Positions 19,873 to 28,953 of a stretch of 64,000 nt of DNA are shown piece by piece. The number at the start of each line of letters is the position of its first letter. Within the stretch, counting starts at the first letter, position 1. Source of the stretch: Luteolibacter sp. Y139 (GTDB taxonomy: Bacteria > Verrucomicrobiota > Verrucomicrobiia > Verrucomicrobiales > Akkermansiaceae); NCBI RefSeq assembly GCF_038066715.1, contig NZ_JBBUKT010000002.1:434001-498000 (forward strand), given 5' to 3'. A program made the translations under genes and the position numbers. A model generated the notes under the pieces. The model saw only the letters and a program-made list of their open reading frames with translations, was not told the origin of the DNA and made no database searches.

Positions 19873-20094
19873 CTACTCGACCTTCGCGATCCGGGCCCGA
19901 TCCAGATCGAAGGGACTGATTTCCAGCAGCACGGTCGCGCCGTCGGGGATTTCCGGCGGATTCTCGGCGAGTTCCCTGGAGAGATGGGCTACTACCGCCT
20001 TGCCGTTAGGGAGCGCTGCCCGGTAAATGCCCGGGGAGAGCGTCTTGAGAATCGTTCCGTAGGGGCGCAGGCAATCGTCGAAAGAGGATGACAT
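19873..20094 (-). CDS. IF-1-like S1/OB-fold protein (divergent paralog of translation initiation factor 1)
   Basis: 73 residues, the length of IF-1, and aligned with it end to end: YGTILKTLSPGIYRAALPNGK corresponds to the first OB strands, VVAHLSRELAENPPEIPDG to the region that reads AHISGKMRxxxIxxxxGD in IF-1, and VLLEISPFDLDRARIAKVE to the last strands. The strongly conserved KMR-I basic patch of IF-1 is replaced by REL-NPP, so it is a divergent paralog rather than the standard factor. ATG at 20092-20094; a longer frame exists, but its extra residues have no family counterpart. Likely RNA-binding; function otherwise open. Confidence 0.78.
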   Translation of the reverse strand: MSSSFDDCLRPYGTILKTLSPGIYRAALPNGKAVVAHLSRELAENPPEIPDGATVLLEISPFDLDRARIAKVE

Positions 20095-20266
20095 CGTGTC
20101 GGGTGCGAATGAAGCGGATGCGCGCGAGGCATCGACGGGATTTGAGCGATTTGCAAGCTCCCGCAAAGGCCCCGGCTTGACGGGGTGGTGGTGGCGAAGC
20201 ATTCTTGCGGCCTTCCCGGTGGTCTCCAAATGAGTTCCGTGAAGCTTTTCCTCTCACGATCGATCC

Positions 20267-20728
20267 ATGAATCTCCGACTGATTCTTCCGGCCGCCGCAG
20301 CGGTTTTGCTTGCGGCCTCTTGCACGCCCTACGTTGAGCCCCCGCCGGAAGCTCCGACGGATCCGTCCGGCCGCAAGGCACCGACTCCGGAGGAGCAGGA
20401 GAAGATCCGCCAGCAGCGGGAAGAGCAGAAGAAAAAGGACGAGGCCAACCAGACGCCCGACCGCGACACGAAGCCGGAAGGCGAGAGTGGCGCGATCACG
20501 GAACAGCCAAAGGGCGAAGGCTCCAATGGCGACGGAGGTAGCGCTCCGGAGAAACCGGCGGCTCCGCAGAAGGAGATCCCGGTGGCCCGCCCCGTTCCCG
20601 GCAAGCCCGGCATGGTCTTCAGCCCCTTCAATAACAAGGTCATCGACGTGAAAGGCATCCCAAGCGGTCGCCTCGTCGCTGATCCGACCTATCCGGCCTC
20701 CGAGAAGAAGCACTTCCGAGTGCCCTGA
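20267..20728 (+). CDS. proline/lysine/glutamate-rich lipoprotein
   Basis: 153 residues with a clear lipoprotein signal: MNLRLILPAAAAVLLAASC, lipobox LAASC, Cys19. The next 90 residues are low-complexity (Pro, Lys, Glu, Gln) and probably disordered, leading to a compact C-terminal segment VPGKPGMVFSPFNNKVIDVKG followed by an aromatic/basic end. That tail (GMVFSPFNNKVIDV) resembles short conserved tails of verrucomicrobial lipoproteins. It is the first gene of a rightward set with tyrA-aroA-cmk-plsC but is 79 bases ahead of tyrA, so shared transcription is unproven. Confidence 0.82.
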   Translation: MNLRLILPAAAAVLLAASCTPYVEPPPEAPTDPSGRKAPTPEEQEKIRQQREEQKKKDEANQTPDRDTKPEGESGAITEQPKGEGSNGDGGSAPEKPAAPQKEIPVARPVPGKPGMVFSPFNNKVIDVKGIPSGRLVADPTYPASEKKHFRVP

Positions 20729-20807
20729 GACCCGGCCGAATTTCCCACGCATGATTTCGAGGAGCCGGTCCCGTTCGGGCCCGGCTTCTTCATTCCCAGC
20801 CAACCCA

Positions 20808-21665
20808 ATGGAGTTTGAGAAGGTCGCCATCCTTGGCGGCGGGCTGCTCGGCGGCTCGCTCGCACTGGCGCTGGCCCGTCATTTCCCCGAAACTTCGGTA
20901 GCCCTTTGGGCTCGCCGGGCGGAAACCGTCGCAACGGCCCGTGATAGGGGCATCCAAGGTGCTACCGTCGAGATGGCGGAAGCGGTAAAGGGGGCGGATC
21001 TCGTGGTCCTTTCGACGCCGGTGGGGGCCATGGCCACGGTGCTTTTGGCTGCGCAGACAGCGGGCCTGTCCCGCGAGGCACTGATCACCGACGTCGGCAG
21101 CGTGAAGGCCGCCCCGCACCGGCTCCTGCAGCCGATCCTTGAGCGCATTGGCGGGAAATTCATCGGCAGTCACCCGATGGCGGGCTCCGAGCAGACCGGG
21201 ATTGGTGCGGCGGACGTGGAGCTTTTCAAGGGAGCCGCCTGTTTGCTCACCGATGATGGTCGGGTGGGTGATCCTTGGGCCGGAAAGCTCCAGCGCTTTT
21301 GGGAAGCCCTGGGTTGCCGGGTTTCCTGGCTGGATGCTGCCGGGCACGATGCGCTTGTCGCGCGGATCAGCCATTTCCCGCATCTGGTCGCCGCGGCGAC
21401 TGCCAGGGTCGCCCTGGAAGATCCGGCCCATGGCAATTTCGGCGGCGGCGGCCTGCGAGATACCACCCGCGTGGCGGGTGGCGATCCTGCGATGTGGTCG
21501 GAGATCGTGATGGAAAATCGCGATGCCCTGCGAGGTGTCTTGAGTCACGGTATCCGCGAGATGAGTGAAATGCTTGCCATGCTTGAAGCAGGCGACCATG
21601 AAGCGCTCCGCCGTTGGTTGGAAGGCGCGAAGGCTGCCCGAGACGCTTCCCTCCGCCGCGACTGA
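20808..21665 (+). CDS. tyrA: prephenate dehydrogenase
   Basis: Oxidative decarboxylation of prephenate to 4-hydroxyphenylpyruvate, the tyrosine branch. 285 residues: NAD-binding GGGLLGGSLALALAR (residues about 9-23), VVLSTPVGA, DVGSVKAAP, IGSHPMAGSEQTG carrying the catalytic His, and a helical dimerisation domain with RISHFPHLVAAATA and GGLRDTTRVAGGDPAMW. No ACT domain follows. The ATG at 20808 is preferred because the upstream in-frame ATG at 20751 adds Ser/Arg-rich residues. Stop to aroA start is 11 bases. Confidence 0.95.
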   Translation: MEFEKVAILGGGLLGGSLALALARHFPETSVALWARRAETVATARDRGIQGATVEMAEAVKGADLVVLSTPVGAMATVLLAAQTAGLSREALITDVGSVKAAPHRLLQPILERIGGKFIGSHPMAGSEQTGIGAADVELFKGAACLLTDDGRVGDPWAGKLQRFWEALGCRVSWLDAAGHDALVARISHFPHLVAAATARVALEDPAHGNFGGGGLRDTTRVAGGDPAMWSEIVMENRDALRGVLSHGIREMSEMLAMLEAGDHEALRRWLEGAKAARDASLRRD

Positions 21666-21676
21666 AATCCTTTTCC

Positions 21677-23041
21677 ATGAGCGAGTTCCGAGTTAAATCG
21701 ATCCGCACGCTGGATGCCGCCTTTCCGGTGCCCGGCGACAAGAGCATGTCCCATCGCGCGGCGATGATTGCCGGCCTCGCCGATGGCGTGTCCACGGTCC
21801 GCAATTTCCTGCCCAGCGAGGATTGCCTGAACACTCTCGGCGCCATGCAGGCTTGCGGAGTGGAGGTGGAGGTGCTGGAGGAAATGCCGGGCTTCGGCCC
21901 GACCTCGATGCGCATCCATGGCCGCAGCATGAAGCTGAGCGCGCCGACGAAGCCGATCGATTGCGGGAACTCCGGCACTGGCATGCGTTTGCTGGCGGGG
22001 CTTTTTGCGGGCCAGTCCTTTGAGACCGAGCTTTTTGGCGATGAATCGCTTTCCGGTCGTCCGATGGGCCGTATCACGGTGCCGCTCGGCGAGATGGGCG
22101 CGAAGATCGATTGCCTCGGCGAGAAGCCGGGCTGCGCGCCGCTCAAGATCCACGGTGCCCAGCTGCATCCGATTCGCTACGAGCTGCCGGTCGCCAGTGC
22201 TCAGGTGAAGAGCGCGGTGCTGCTCGCGGGCATGTTCTGCGAAGGCGTGACCACAGCGGTCCAGCCGGCGGATACACGCGACCACACCGAGCGAATGCTT
22301 GAGTCCTTCGGCGTGAAGATCGTCACAGAGGGCAATGCCATCTCGATCGAAGGCGGTCAGGTTCCGCAGGCGCGCGACTTCCGTGTGCCGGGGGACATTT
22401 CCAGCGCTGCCTTCTGGGTGGTGGCTGCAGCTGCCCTGCCGGGCTCGCGCCTCGTCATCAAGAACGTCGGACTCAATCCGACCCGCATCGCCGTGCTCGA
22501 TGTGATCGAGCGCATGGGCGCCCAGATTACCCGGACCGTGCTTTCCACCGATGACGGCGAGCCGATCGGCGATGTCGAGATTCGCGGATCACAGCTCAAG
22601 GGCACCGAATTGCTCCGCGCCGAGATCCCGAATCTCATCGACGAGATCCCGGTCATCGCCGTCGCCGCTGCGATGGCCGAGGGCAAGACCATCATCCGGA
22701 ATGCCAAGGAACTCCGAGTGAAGGAGACCGACCGCATTACCACGGTCGTCGAAGGCCTGCGCGCGATGGGTGGCCAGATCGAGGAATTCGAGGATGGCAT
22801 GGAGATCACCGGTGGCGCACCGCTGCATGCGGCGACCATCGAGAGCCACGGCGACCACCGCATTGCCATGGCCTTCGCCATCGCCGGCCTTTTTGCCAGC
22901 GGTGAGACGGTGATCCGCAATACCGCCTGCGTGAACACCTCGTATCCCGGTTTCGCCAAGCAACTTGCCGCCGTCCTCGCCGAGAGCAAGGATCTGGCAG
23001 ACTACGACCTGCCGACCGTTCCCGTTCCTGTTCCCGCATGA
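21677..23041 (+). CDS. aroA: 3-phosphoshikimate 1-carboxyvinyltransferase (EPSP synthase)
   Basis: Sixth shikimate-pathway step: shikimate-3-phosphate plus PEP gives EPSP. 454 residues with PGDKSMSHRAAMIAGLADG, the substrate-binding DCGNSGTGMRLLAGLFAG, VASAQVKSAVLLAG, KETDRI and HGDHRIAMAFA. The sequence GNSGTGMR (with Gly rather than Ala after the first Thr region) resembles the class II (CP4-like, Agrobacterium) group in my reading, but this needs alignment. Its stop overlaps the cmk start (ATGA). Confidence 0.96.
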   Translation: MSEFRVKSIRTLDAAFPVPGDKSMSHRAAMIAGLADGVSTVRNFLPSEDCLNTLGAMQACGVEVEVLEEMPGFGPTSMRIHGRSMKLSAPTKPIDCGNSGTGMRLLAGLFAGQSFETELFGDESLSGRPMGRITVPLGEMGAKIDCLGEKPGCAPLKIHGAQLHPIRYELPVASAQVKSAVLLAGMFCEGVTTAVQPADTRDHTERMLESFGVKIVTEGNAISIEGGQVPQARDFRVPGDISSAAFWVVAAAALPGSRLVIKNVGLNPTRIAVLDVIERMGAQITRTVLSTDDGEPIGDVEIRGSQLKGTELLRAEIPNLIDEIPVIAVAAAMAEGKTIIRNAKELRVKETDRITTVVEGLRAMGGQIEEFEDGMEITGGAPLHAATIESHGDHRIAMAFAIAGLFASGETVIRNTACVNTSYPGFAKQLAAVLAESKDLADYDLPTVPVPVPA

Positions 23042-23691
23042 TCCTCCACCGCGCCATCGCCATCGACGGACCTGCTGCTTCTGGCAAGAGCACGCTGGCC
23101 CGTATCCTGTCGCAGAAGCTCGGGCTGATCATGGTCAACTCCGGTTCCATGTATCGTGCCGTGACATGGAAGGTGCTCCAGCGTGGCATCGACCCGAATG
23201 ACCGTGCGGCTGTCGTTCAAGCGCTTCGCGACATGGAGATCGAATGCGGCGTGGATGGTCATGTTTCCACGGTCAGGGTAGATGGCATCGATCCGGGTGA
23301 AGAACTCCGCAGCGAGGAGGTCAACAGCCACGTCTCCGCAGTCTCCGCCATTCCGGAAGTCCGCGAGTGCCTTGTCTCGCTCCAGCGCGACTACTTGAAG
23401 CTCGGTGACGTGGTCATGGAAGGCCGCGACATCGGCAGCGTGGTGTTCCCGGAGACGCCGTACAAGATCTACATGGATGCGGACCCGAATGTCCGCGAGG
23501 CGCGTCGCGAGGAAGTCGGCGAAGTCGATAGCGTCGCTGCGCGTGACCGCGCTGACAGCCGCCGCGAAACCGCTCCGCTGAAAATCGCCGAGGGCGCTGC
23601 CATTCTCGATACCTCCGGCCACACGATCGAAACCGGCGTGGCGGCTGCTTTGGAAATTCTCCGTGGCCAGGGCTTCGCGATGCCTGCCTGA
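23038..23691 (+). CDS. cmk: cytidylate kinase
   Basis: Phosphorylates CMP and dCMP. 217 residues: P-loop DGPAASGKSTLARIL (about 9-23), NSGSMYRAVTWKVL, the family insertion region, GRDIGSVVFP, and the lid segment VAARDRADSRRETAPL. It is translationally coupled to aroA by a 4-base overlap; the aroA-cmk neighbourhood is common in bacteria. The conserved lid motif includes RDxxDSxRxxAPL. Confidence 0.96.
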   Translation: MILHRAIAIDGPAASGKSTLARILSQKLGLIMVNSGSMYRAVTWKVLQRGIDPNDRAAVVQALRDMEIECGVDGHVSTVRVDGIDPGEELRSEEVNSHVSAVSAIPEVRECLVSLQRDYLKLGDVVMEGRDIGSVVFPETPYKIYMDADPNVREARREEVGEVDSVAARDRADSRRETAPLKIAEGAAILDTSGHTIETGVAAALEILRGQGFAMPA

Positions 23692-23704
23692 CACCCCTCA
23701 TCTC

Positions 23705-24313
23705 ATGCGCTGGATCTACTGGCTTGGTTGGAATCTCTTCGGCAGTGCCTACCGCTCGCTCTTCGGCCTGAAAGTCGTCGGACGCGAACACCTCGTTACA
23801 GATGGTGCGGTGCTCATTGTCGCGAATCATGAGAGCTTCCTGGACCCGCCGCTCATCGGCACGCTGTATCACGACGAGATGTTTTATCTCGCGCGCAAGA
23901 CGCTGATGACGGGGCCGATGCTGAAGTGGATCTACCTTGCGTGGAATTCCATCCCAGTGGACCAGGACCGGCCGGACATGACGAGCCTGAAGACCATCAT
24001 CAAGCTGCTTTCGAATGGCCGTCGTGTCCTCATTTTCCCGGAAGGGGAACGGAGCCTCGACGGCAACTTCGGCCCACCGCAGCCGGGCGTCGGCCTGATC
24101 GCGGTGAAGTCGAATGCGGTCATCCAGCCGATCCGAATCCGCGGCGCGCGCGAGGCCTTGCCACGCGGGTCCGGTCGCGTTCGCTTCAGCCAGATCTCCC
24201 TGCACATCGGCCCGCCAATCCGGCTGACCGAAGCGGAGTTGAACTCGGCAAAGGGCAAGCACGGCTACCAGCACATCACCGAGCGACTCTGGGACGCGGT
24301 GAAGGCGCTGTGA
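23705..24313 (+). CDS. plsC: 1-acyl-sn-glycerol-3-phosphate acyltransferase
   Basis: Second acylation of phosphatidic acid synthesis at the inner membrane. 202 residues: an N-terminal hydrophobic stretch (WIYWLGWNLFGSAYRSLFGL), the NHESFLDP block with the catalytic H-x4-D, PVDQDRPD, FPEGERSLDG and IRGAREALPR. Shorter than E. coli PlsC by about 40 residues, like many PVC forms. It starts 13 bases after cmk, which is a frequent arrangement (cmk-plsC, often followed by rpsA or ispH; neither is seen here). Confidence 0.92.
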   Translation: MRWIYWLGWNLFGSAYRSLFGLKVVGREHLVTDGAVLIVANHESFLDPPLIGTLYHDEMFYLARKTLMTGPMLKWIYLAWNSIPVDQDRPDMTSLKTIIKLLSNGRRVLIFPEGERSLDGNFGPPQPGVGLIAVKSNAVIQPIRIRGAREALPRGSGRVRFSQISLHIGPPIRLTEAELNSAKGKHGYQHITERLWDAVKAL

Positions 24314-24465
24314 GGGGAAGTAGCGAGGGGAGCACTTTTCCATCGAATAGGAAGAGTGGCGTGACCGTTCCATGACAGGAATGTCGTGGCTCCTGCGGCT
24401 GGGCATTCCCGTGCTCCAGCGCCTCCTTGACACTTTCTGCCAGACCCCCAGCGTCGTGCTATTCC

Positions 24466-26064
24466 ATGACTCCGCGATCACTTCTGCTCATCTCAGCTAC
24501 AGCCATCGCGGGATGGGCCACCGGAGCCATCATCAGGGAGGACACGCCAGTGGCAGCAGGCTCAACGGCCGAGCTTCCATCTCCTGCTTCCGAGCGCGCC
24601 GTTGCACGAAAGCCACCGCTCGAAGCCACCGTGCCGCCGCCGTCGATGACGCCGCTTCGTTCGACCGATACTCTTGAAACCTTGAAACCTCTGCGTGGCG
24701 GTGACCTTCATGCGCGCCTCGCGCTTTGGTTGATCGATGCTTCACCGGAGGATATCTCGGCGTTCTGGGATCATTACCGGTCCACGTTGACCGAGGAAGA
24801 CTTGAGGCCGTCGAACGCATTGATGGCGGTGGATGGAGGAATGGGAACCGGCCGGTTTGAGATCAGCGAACTGATTCTCTATCATTGGATGCGTCACGAT
24901 CCCTTGGCGGCGATGGCGGCTGCCAAGCGTGACCATGAGGAATATCAAGCGTGGCGGGCATGGACTGCGCTGGATCCTCAGGCAGCTTTTGACGCGGCAC
25001 TGGCCGATGGAAAAAGGTCTGTCGAGGACGTCGCGAGAGCGCTTGGCATCTATCAGGCCTCGTGGCTGAGGCAGCATTTGGACGACCTGCCGGAGGAGGC
25101 GCGGAAGATCGCTTTGGAAGCAAATACCGGGAATGAGGGTGATGATCCCGGGGCAACTCTCCGGTTCCTTGCCAAGCACGGCTATGGTTTCCGGCCGGAC
25201 AGTTTCGCCGTTGCGATCCGTGATGATCCATGGGCTGCATACGATTGGGTCGAATACCTGGCGGAATCGGGAAATGGCAGACAGGCGAGGGAGCAGCGGG
25301 ACGAATTCATCCGCCTTGCTGGCGAAGAGCACCCGGAGGTCATCGAAGCACTGCTTCGAACCACTCCGGAAGGTGCCTTGAAGCGAAAGATGGAAGACTC
25401 ACTGTTTCGCAGTCGCCTCAGCACTGATCCCGAAGGCGCAATCCAAGAGGCGATGACGACAAAGGCGCCAGCCTTGGCGGTGGATCGACTGGGGGAAGCG
25501 GGAAAAATGCTGGCGTCAACCGACCCGGAGCGTGCGTTTGAACTGGCGAAGCGGATGTTCGATACATGCCCGGATGCTTTCGATACCAGCATCACTATCC
25601 ATCATCCGGGCGGTAGCGCTTCTTACGGTGGCACGCCGAATCAAGGACCGGCATTTGCCAAGGCGCTCATGGAGATCGATCCGGGGCGGGTGCTCGATCT
25701 CGCGGTGGCGGGCAATGACAATAGCACGAGATCCTCTACATTCAGCCGCCTTCTCGACGATTGGTCGAAGATGGATCCCCAAGGCTTGAGCACATGGGCC
25801 GACGGGCAGTCCGACGAAAATGTTCATGATGCGGCTTTGTATCCGCTGCTCATGGAGAGCCAGGAGAGGGGTGACTTTGCCGGGGCATTGAGCACGATCT
25901 CCCGCATCCAGGGCTCCCATCGTGCGCACTACACAGCGAGCACCTTCACCAGCTGGGTTGAAGGCGATCCAGCGGCTGCGGCGGAGTGGCTGAAAGGCTC
26001 GGGGCTGCCGGCAGCGGAAGTCGAGACCTTGAGAAAAAAACTCCCCACCAGTCCGGAACCATGA
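24466..26064 (+). CDS. verrucomicrobial repeat protein with signal anchor (first of a pair)
   Basis: 532 residues. N-terminal hydrophobic segment LLLISATAIAGWATGAII (about 5-22) is a signal peptide or anchor, followed by a Pro/Ala-rich linker. The rest is helical and built of loosely repeated units around the pattern W-x(2-4)-DP-x-AA (for example AWTALDPQAAFDAAL, DDPWAAYDWVEYL, WSKMDPQGLSTWA, WVEGDPAAAAEWL), roughly every 30-45 residues, as in superhelical repeat proteins. Such proteins are expanded in Verrucomicrobiota; no function is known to me. Its last four bases overlap the start of the next gene, a paralog. Confidence 0.8.
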   Translation: MTPRSLLLISATAIAGWATGAIIREDTPVAAGSTAELPSPASERAVARKPPLEATVPPPSMTPLRSTDTLETLKPLRGGDLHARLALWLIDASPEDISAFWDHYRSTLTEEDLRPSNALMAVDGGMGTGRFEISELILYHWMRHDPLAAMAAAKRDHEEYQAWRAWTALDPQAAFDAALADGKRSVEDVARALGIYQASWLRQHLDDLPEEARKIALEANTGNEGDDPGATLRFLAKHGYGFRPDSFAVAIRDDPWAAYDWVEYLAESGNGRQAREQRDEFIRLAGEEHPEVIEALLRTTPEGALKRKMEDSLFRSRLSTDPEGAIQEAMTTKAPALAVDRLGEAGKMLASTDPERAFELAKRMFDTCPDAFDTSITIHHPGGSASYGGTPNQGPAFAKALMEIDPGRVLDLAVAGNDNSTRSSTFSRLLDDWSKMDPQGLSTWADGQSDENVHDAALYPLLMESQERGDFAGALSTISRIQGSHRAHYTASTFTSWVEGDPAAAAEWLKGSGLPAAEVETLRKKLPTSPEP

Positions 26065-27794
26065 GCGGGAGAATCACTTCGACCCATGCCGCCGCCGTTC
26101 TGGCATTCGTGGCCCTGGCGGGTATTTCATCGATGCGGGTGCCGGCCAAGTCAGGACCGGAGTCACTGGCTGCCACTGCTTCCTCAAAGACCCATTCGCG
26201 TGATGATGCACGCTCCAAGCGCTATGGTCCGCCCGAGGCCGTACAACGGCGGATGGAGAAGATCCGGCAAACGAAGGACCCCGGCGAACGCATGCGCGAG
26301 ACCATCGATCTGGTGAATTCGCTCCCCGTGTCGGAGTTGAGGCGCTGGCTTGAACGCGGATGGTTTGCCGCAGGCGATGGCTATGAGAGGAAAGTCTTCA
26401 CCTTGCTCGCGAAGGAACGCTGGAAGCGGGACGATCCGGAAGGCTATGTGGCCTGGGGCATGAAGCATGAGAAGGATGGCAGGGACGTGCTTGTGGAATG
26501 GGCGCGGACGGATCCGGAGCGGATGCTCGACTTTTTCCGGAAACATCCGGATCCGATGCTGGAGCTGCAGCTGTGGGCAACTGCTTCGAATCTAAATCCC
26601 GGTTTCGCGACGAATCGCCTGTTAGAGCTTGCGAAGACGGGAGGAGCGGATCCGAACTTCAATTATTGGCCAGTGGATCGACTCGCCGCGATTATCGGGA
26701 AAGCGGATTCGTCACTCTTAGAGGCGCATCTCGGCGATCTGCCGGTGGAGTGGCGCGGCAAGGTGCAGGGGGCTATCGTTGCCGCCCGGTTGCAGAAGGA
26801 CTTCCCGGGTGAGGTCGCAAGGCTAGCGGAGATGCCGGATGGCTGGAAGTTGATGGAGACCGCTCGCCAGAACATGGAAGGTTTCAGCCTGCGGGTCCTG
26901 GATGCGGTCGCGGACTTTCCGCCGGCATGGAAGGCGTCGATGGTGGAGAATGCGGCGGCCTTTGTGAATGATCCTCGCTGGGTGGATGCGGACATCGAGG
27001 GACTTGGATTTACTGCTGAACAGGCGCGGACGATCCGGGCTCAGGCGATGAGAATGGCGGTCTACTCTTCGCCGGAACGAGTGCTGGGATCACTGCATGA
27101 GGCGGATCTAACAGAGGAGCAACGGAAGTCGGTGCTAGGTTCCCTCTTTCATCCCGGCAGCGATCCGACTCAGATGGCGGGGATGCTGGCCAATCTGAAA
27201 TCATTCGAGCTACGCCAGCTGGCGGAATCGATGATGGTGCCGCCCGCCAATGAAGCCGCGGGGGTGGCGGAAAGTGCCGAAGTTCCGCCTAAAGCTCAGG
27301 GAAGTTGGATGGAACAAGCGGCCGAGCAAGGAGGGTCGCAATTTATATTCATGCAGTCATTGGCAAATTGGAACAGCGAAACCGAAGCATCGATGATCGC
27401 AGATTTCAAAGCGCTCCCTGAGGAGAAGAAGCGGCATGCGGCGAAGGTCATTGTCGGCGGGCAGGAGTACGTTTCAGATGTAGAAGCGAGCCGTGCCATG
27501 AGCGGGGAAGCGATCCGCTATTTGCTGGCGGAAGGTGTCTCAGTAGCCAGCTCGGAGAAGCCGGTGACCGAGGACACCCCATGGACGCAAGCCGCGCTCC
27601 ATGCCGCGAGATGGGTGCAGGAGGATCCTCTGGCCGCCAGCCAGTGGGTGCTCACCTTGCCGCCCGGCGAGCCGCGGGATAAGGCGATCCAGCTTCTAAC
27701 AACGACGTGGAATCGGTATGATCCCGATGCCGCGGGAAAATGGGTCCAAGGCTTGCCTTCAGGAGACCGGGAGAAGGTGAAGGCTGGGAAGTGA
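26061..27794 (+). CDS. verrucomicrobial repeat protein with signal anchor (second of a pair)
   Basis: 577 residues, ATG overlapping the previous stop (ATGA). N-terminal segment AAAVLAFVALAGISS is a signal peptide or anchor. The body repeats the same W-x-x-DP-x-AA theme: ERWKRDDPEGYVAWG, WARTDPERMLDFF, AARWVQEDPLAASQWV and WNRYDPDAAGKWVQGL. It also has an inserted region with ADFKALPEEKKRHAAKVI. The two proteins probably work together in or on the inner membrane or periplasm, given overlap, similar length and shared repeat type. Last residues are GDREKVKAGK, a charged end. Confidence 0.8.
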   Translation: MSGRITSTHAAAVLAFVALAGISSMRVPAKSGPESLAATASSKTHSRDDARSKRYGPPEAVQRRMEKIRQTKDPGERMRETIDLVNSLPVSELRRWLERGWFAAGDGYERKVFTLLAKERWKRDDPEGYVAWGMKHEKDGRDVLVEWARTDPERMLDFFRKHPDPMLELQLWATASNLNPGFATNRLLELAKTGGADPNFNYWPVDRLAAIIGKADSSLLEAHLGDLPVEWRGKVQGAIVAARLQKDFPGEVARLAEMPDGWKLMETARQNMEGFSLRVLDAVADFPPAWKASMVENAAAFVNDPRWVDADIEGLGFTAEQARTIRAQAMRMAVYSSPERVLGSLHEADLTEEQRKSVLGSLFHPGSDPTQMAGMLANLKSFELRQLAESMMVPPANEAAGVAESAEVPPKAQGSWMEQAAEQGGSQFIFMQSLANWNSETEASMIADFKALPEEKKRHAAKVIVGGQEYVSDVEASRAMSGEAIRYLLAEGVSVASSEKPVTEDTPWTQAALHAARWVQEDPLAASQWVLTLPPGEPRDKAIQLLTTTWNRYDPDAAGKWVQGLPSGDREKVKAGK

Positions 27795-27858
27795 GCGGTT
27801 CTTCAGGTCGCTGGGAGATCTGGATTCATTCGGTTGTACAAGGCCGGTGAACCTACTA

Positions 27859-27888
27859 TCCAGGCGGAATGAACTCCGCGCTCCCAGT
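27859..27888 (+). repeat. second copy of the REP-like element
   Basis: 30 bases, differing at two positions from 1746-1775. It contains GCGGAATGAACTCCGC followed by GCTCCCAGT. It lies between the ends of two convergent genes, like the first copy, but without the second inverted arm. Confidence 0.65.
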
Positions 27889-27894
27889 GGGCCA

Positions 27895-28896
27895 TCAACT
27901 CCAGCGCCACGCTTCGATTGCCCAGCGGTAGCCATCGCGCTCGGTCACGATGTGTCCGAGGCCCGGCCAGGGGAGGTGGAAGCCCATGCAGCGGGTGTGC
28001 TTCTCGACTGCCTCGTTCCAATACTTCTTCCGCGTCTCGACCGCGACCACCGGGTCATGGTCGAAGGCGATGGTCCAATTCGGATCGGCGAACATCAGCA
28101 GGTGATGGTGTGCGAGATCCATGAGGTGGAGCAGCTCGTCATTGCCGGAACGGATGCGGAAACAGGCGTGGCCGTCGGTGTGTCCCGGAGCGGGTTCGAT
28201 GCGGACAAGTCCGCCGAGCACTTCGGTGGTGCCCTTCACGGGGCGGAGCTTTTCCTGCAGGATATCGAAGTTCTGGCGCACCTCCTTGATCATGCCCGGG
28301 ATGGCGCCCTTGTTGCGCTTGCTCTTGGAGAAGTCCGGCTCCGGCGAGCGCCAGAACGCGAGCTCTTCCTCTAACAAATAGACCACGGCATTCGGGAAGG
28401 CGGGCTTGCCCTGGTTGACGAAACCATTGAGGTGGTCGGCGTGCGCGTGGCTGAGGAAGCCTGCGGTCACTTGATCCGGTGAGATGCCCACGGCGGCGAG
28501 GCCTTCCTGGAGCCAGCCCATCTTGGGATTGCTGCCCTTGCCGAAGCCGGCGTCGAAGAGCAGGACGTCATTGCCCGCCTTCACCACCAGGATGTTCACA
28601 TAGAGGGGTAGGGGGCCCATGCGTTCGCCGTGGCGGACCATTTCCTCCTTCATCTTCGGGCGGTCCTCCTGCGGCCACATCAGGTCGAGGCCTTCGCCAA
28701 GGCCGAGGTCGCAGTCGCTGATCGACCAGGCGTCCGCATCGCCGATCTTGAAGTGGTAGACGAAGGGCTCGCGGAAGGGCTTGGGCTCCGCTGGAGCCTG
28801 TCCGGCCGCTTGCTGCGCGCCCGCGTTCGACGCCGTGAGGGCGGCCATGCCGGCGAGTGCCGATCCTACGAATCCCCGTCGTGAAACCTCGTTCAT
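27895..28896 (-). CDS. Tat-exported metallo-beta-lactamase-fold hydrolase
   Basis: 333 residues. A twin-arginine signal (NEVSRRGFVGSALAGMAALTASNAGA, shown in part: SRRGFVGSALAGMAAL) indicates folded export. The catalytic domain has the metal motif SHAHADHLNG (HxHxDH), the later metal ligands in PAPGHTDGHA and DLAHHHLL, matching MBL-fold hydrolases acting on lactones, quorum-like esters or similar. LLFDAGFGKGS is the first strand. Orthology to a named enzyme cannot be fixed. It is leftward, 58 bases beyond ilvA. Confidence 0.9.
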   Translation of the reverse strand: MNEVSRRGFVGSALAGMAALTASNAGAQQAAGQAPAEPKPFREPFVYHFKIGDADAWSISDCDLGLGEGLDLMWPQEDRPKMKEEMVRHGERMGPLPLYVNILVVKAGNDVLLFDAGFGKGSNPKMGWLQEGLAAVGISPDQVTAGFLSHAHADHLNGFVNQGKPAFPNAVVYLLEEELAFWRSPEPDFSKSKRNKGAIPGMIKEVRQNFDILQEKLRPVKGTTEVLGGLVRIEPAPGHTDGHACFRIRSGNDELLHLMDLAHHHLLMFADPNWTIAFDHDPVVAVETRKKYWNEAVEKHTRCMGFHLPWPGLGHIVTERDGYRWAIEAWRWS

Positions 28897-28953
28897 GGCG
28901 CGACTCTACGCGCGCCCGAACCGGATTTCATCAGCGAAACGCCGCCTCCCGTG

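Noticed and set aside
26587-26600. TTCGAATC resembling a tRNA T-loop
   Set aside because: It lies inside the second repeat-protein gene in frame, with no cloverleaf around it; no tRNA was found in the window.
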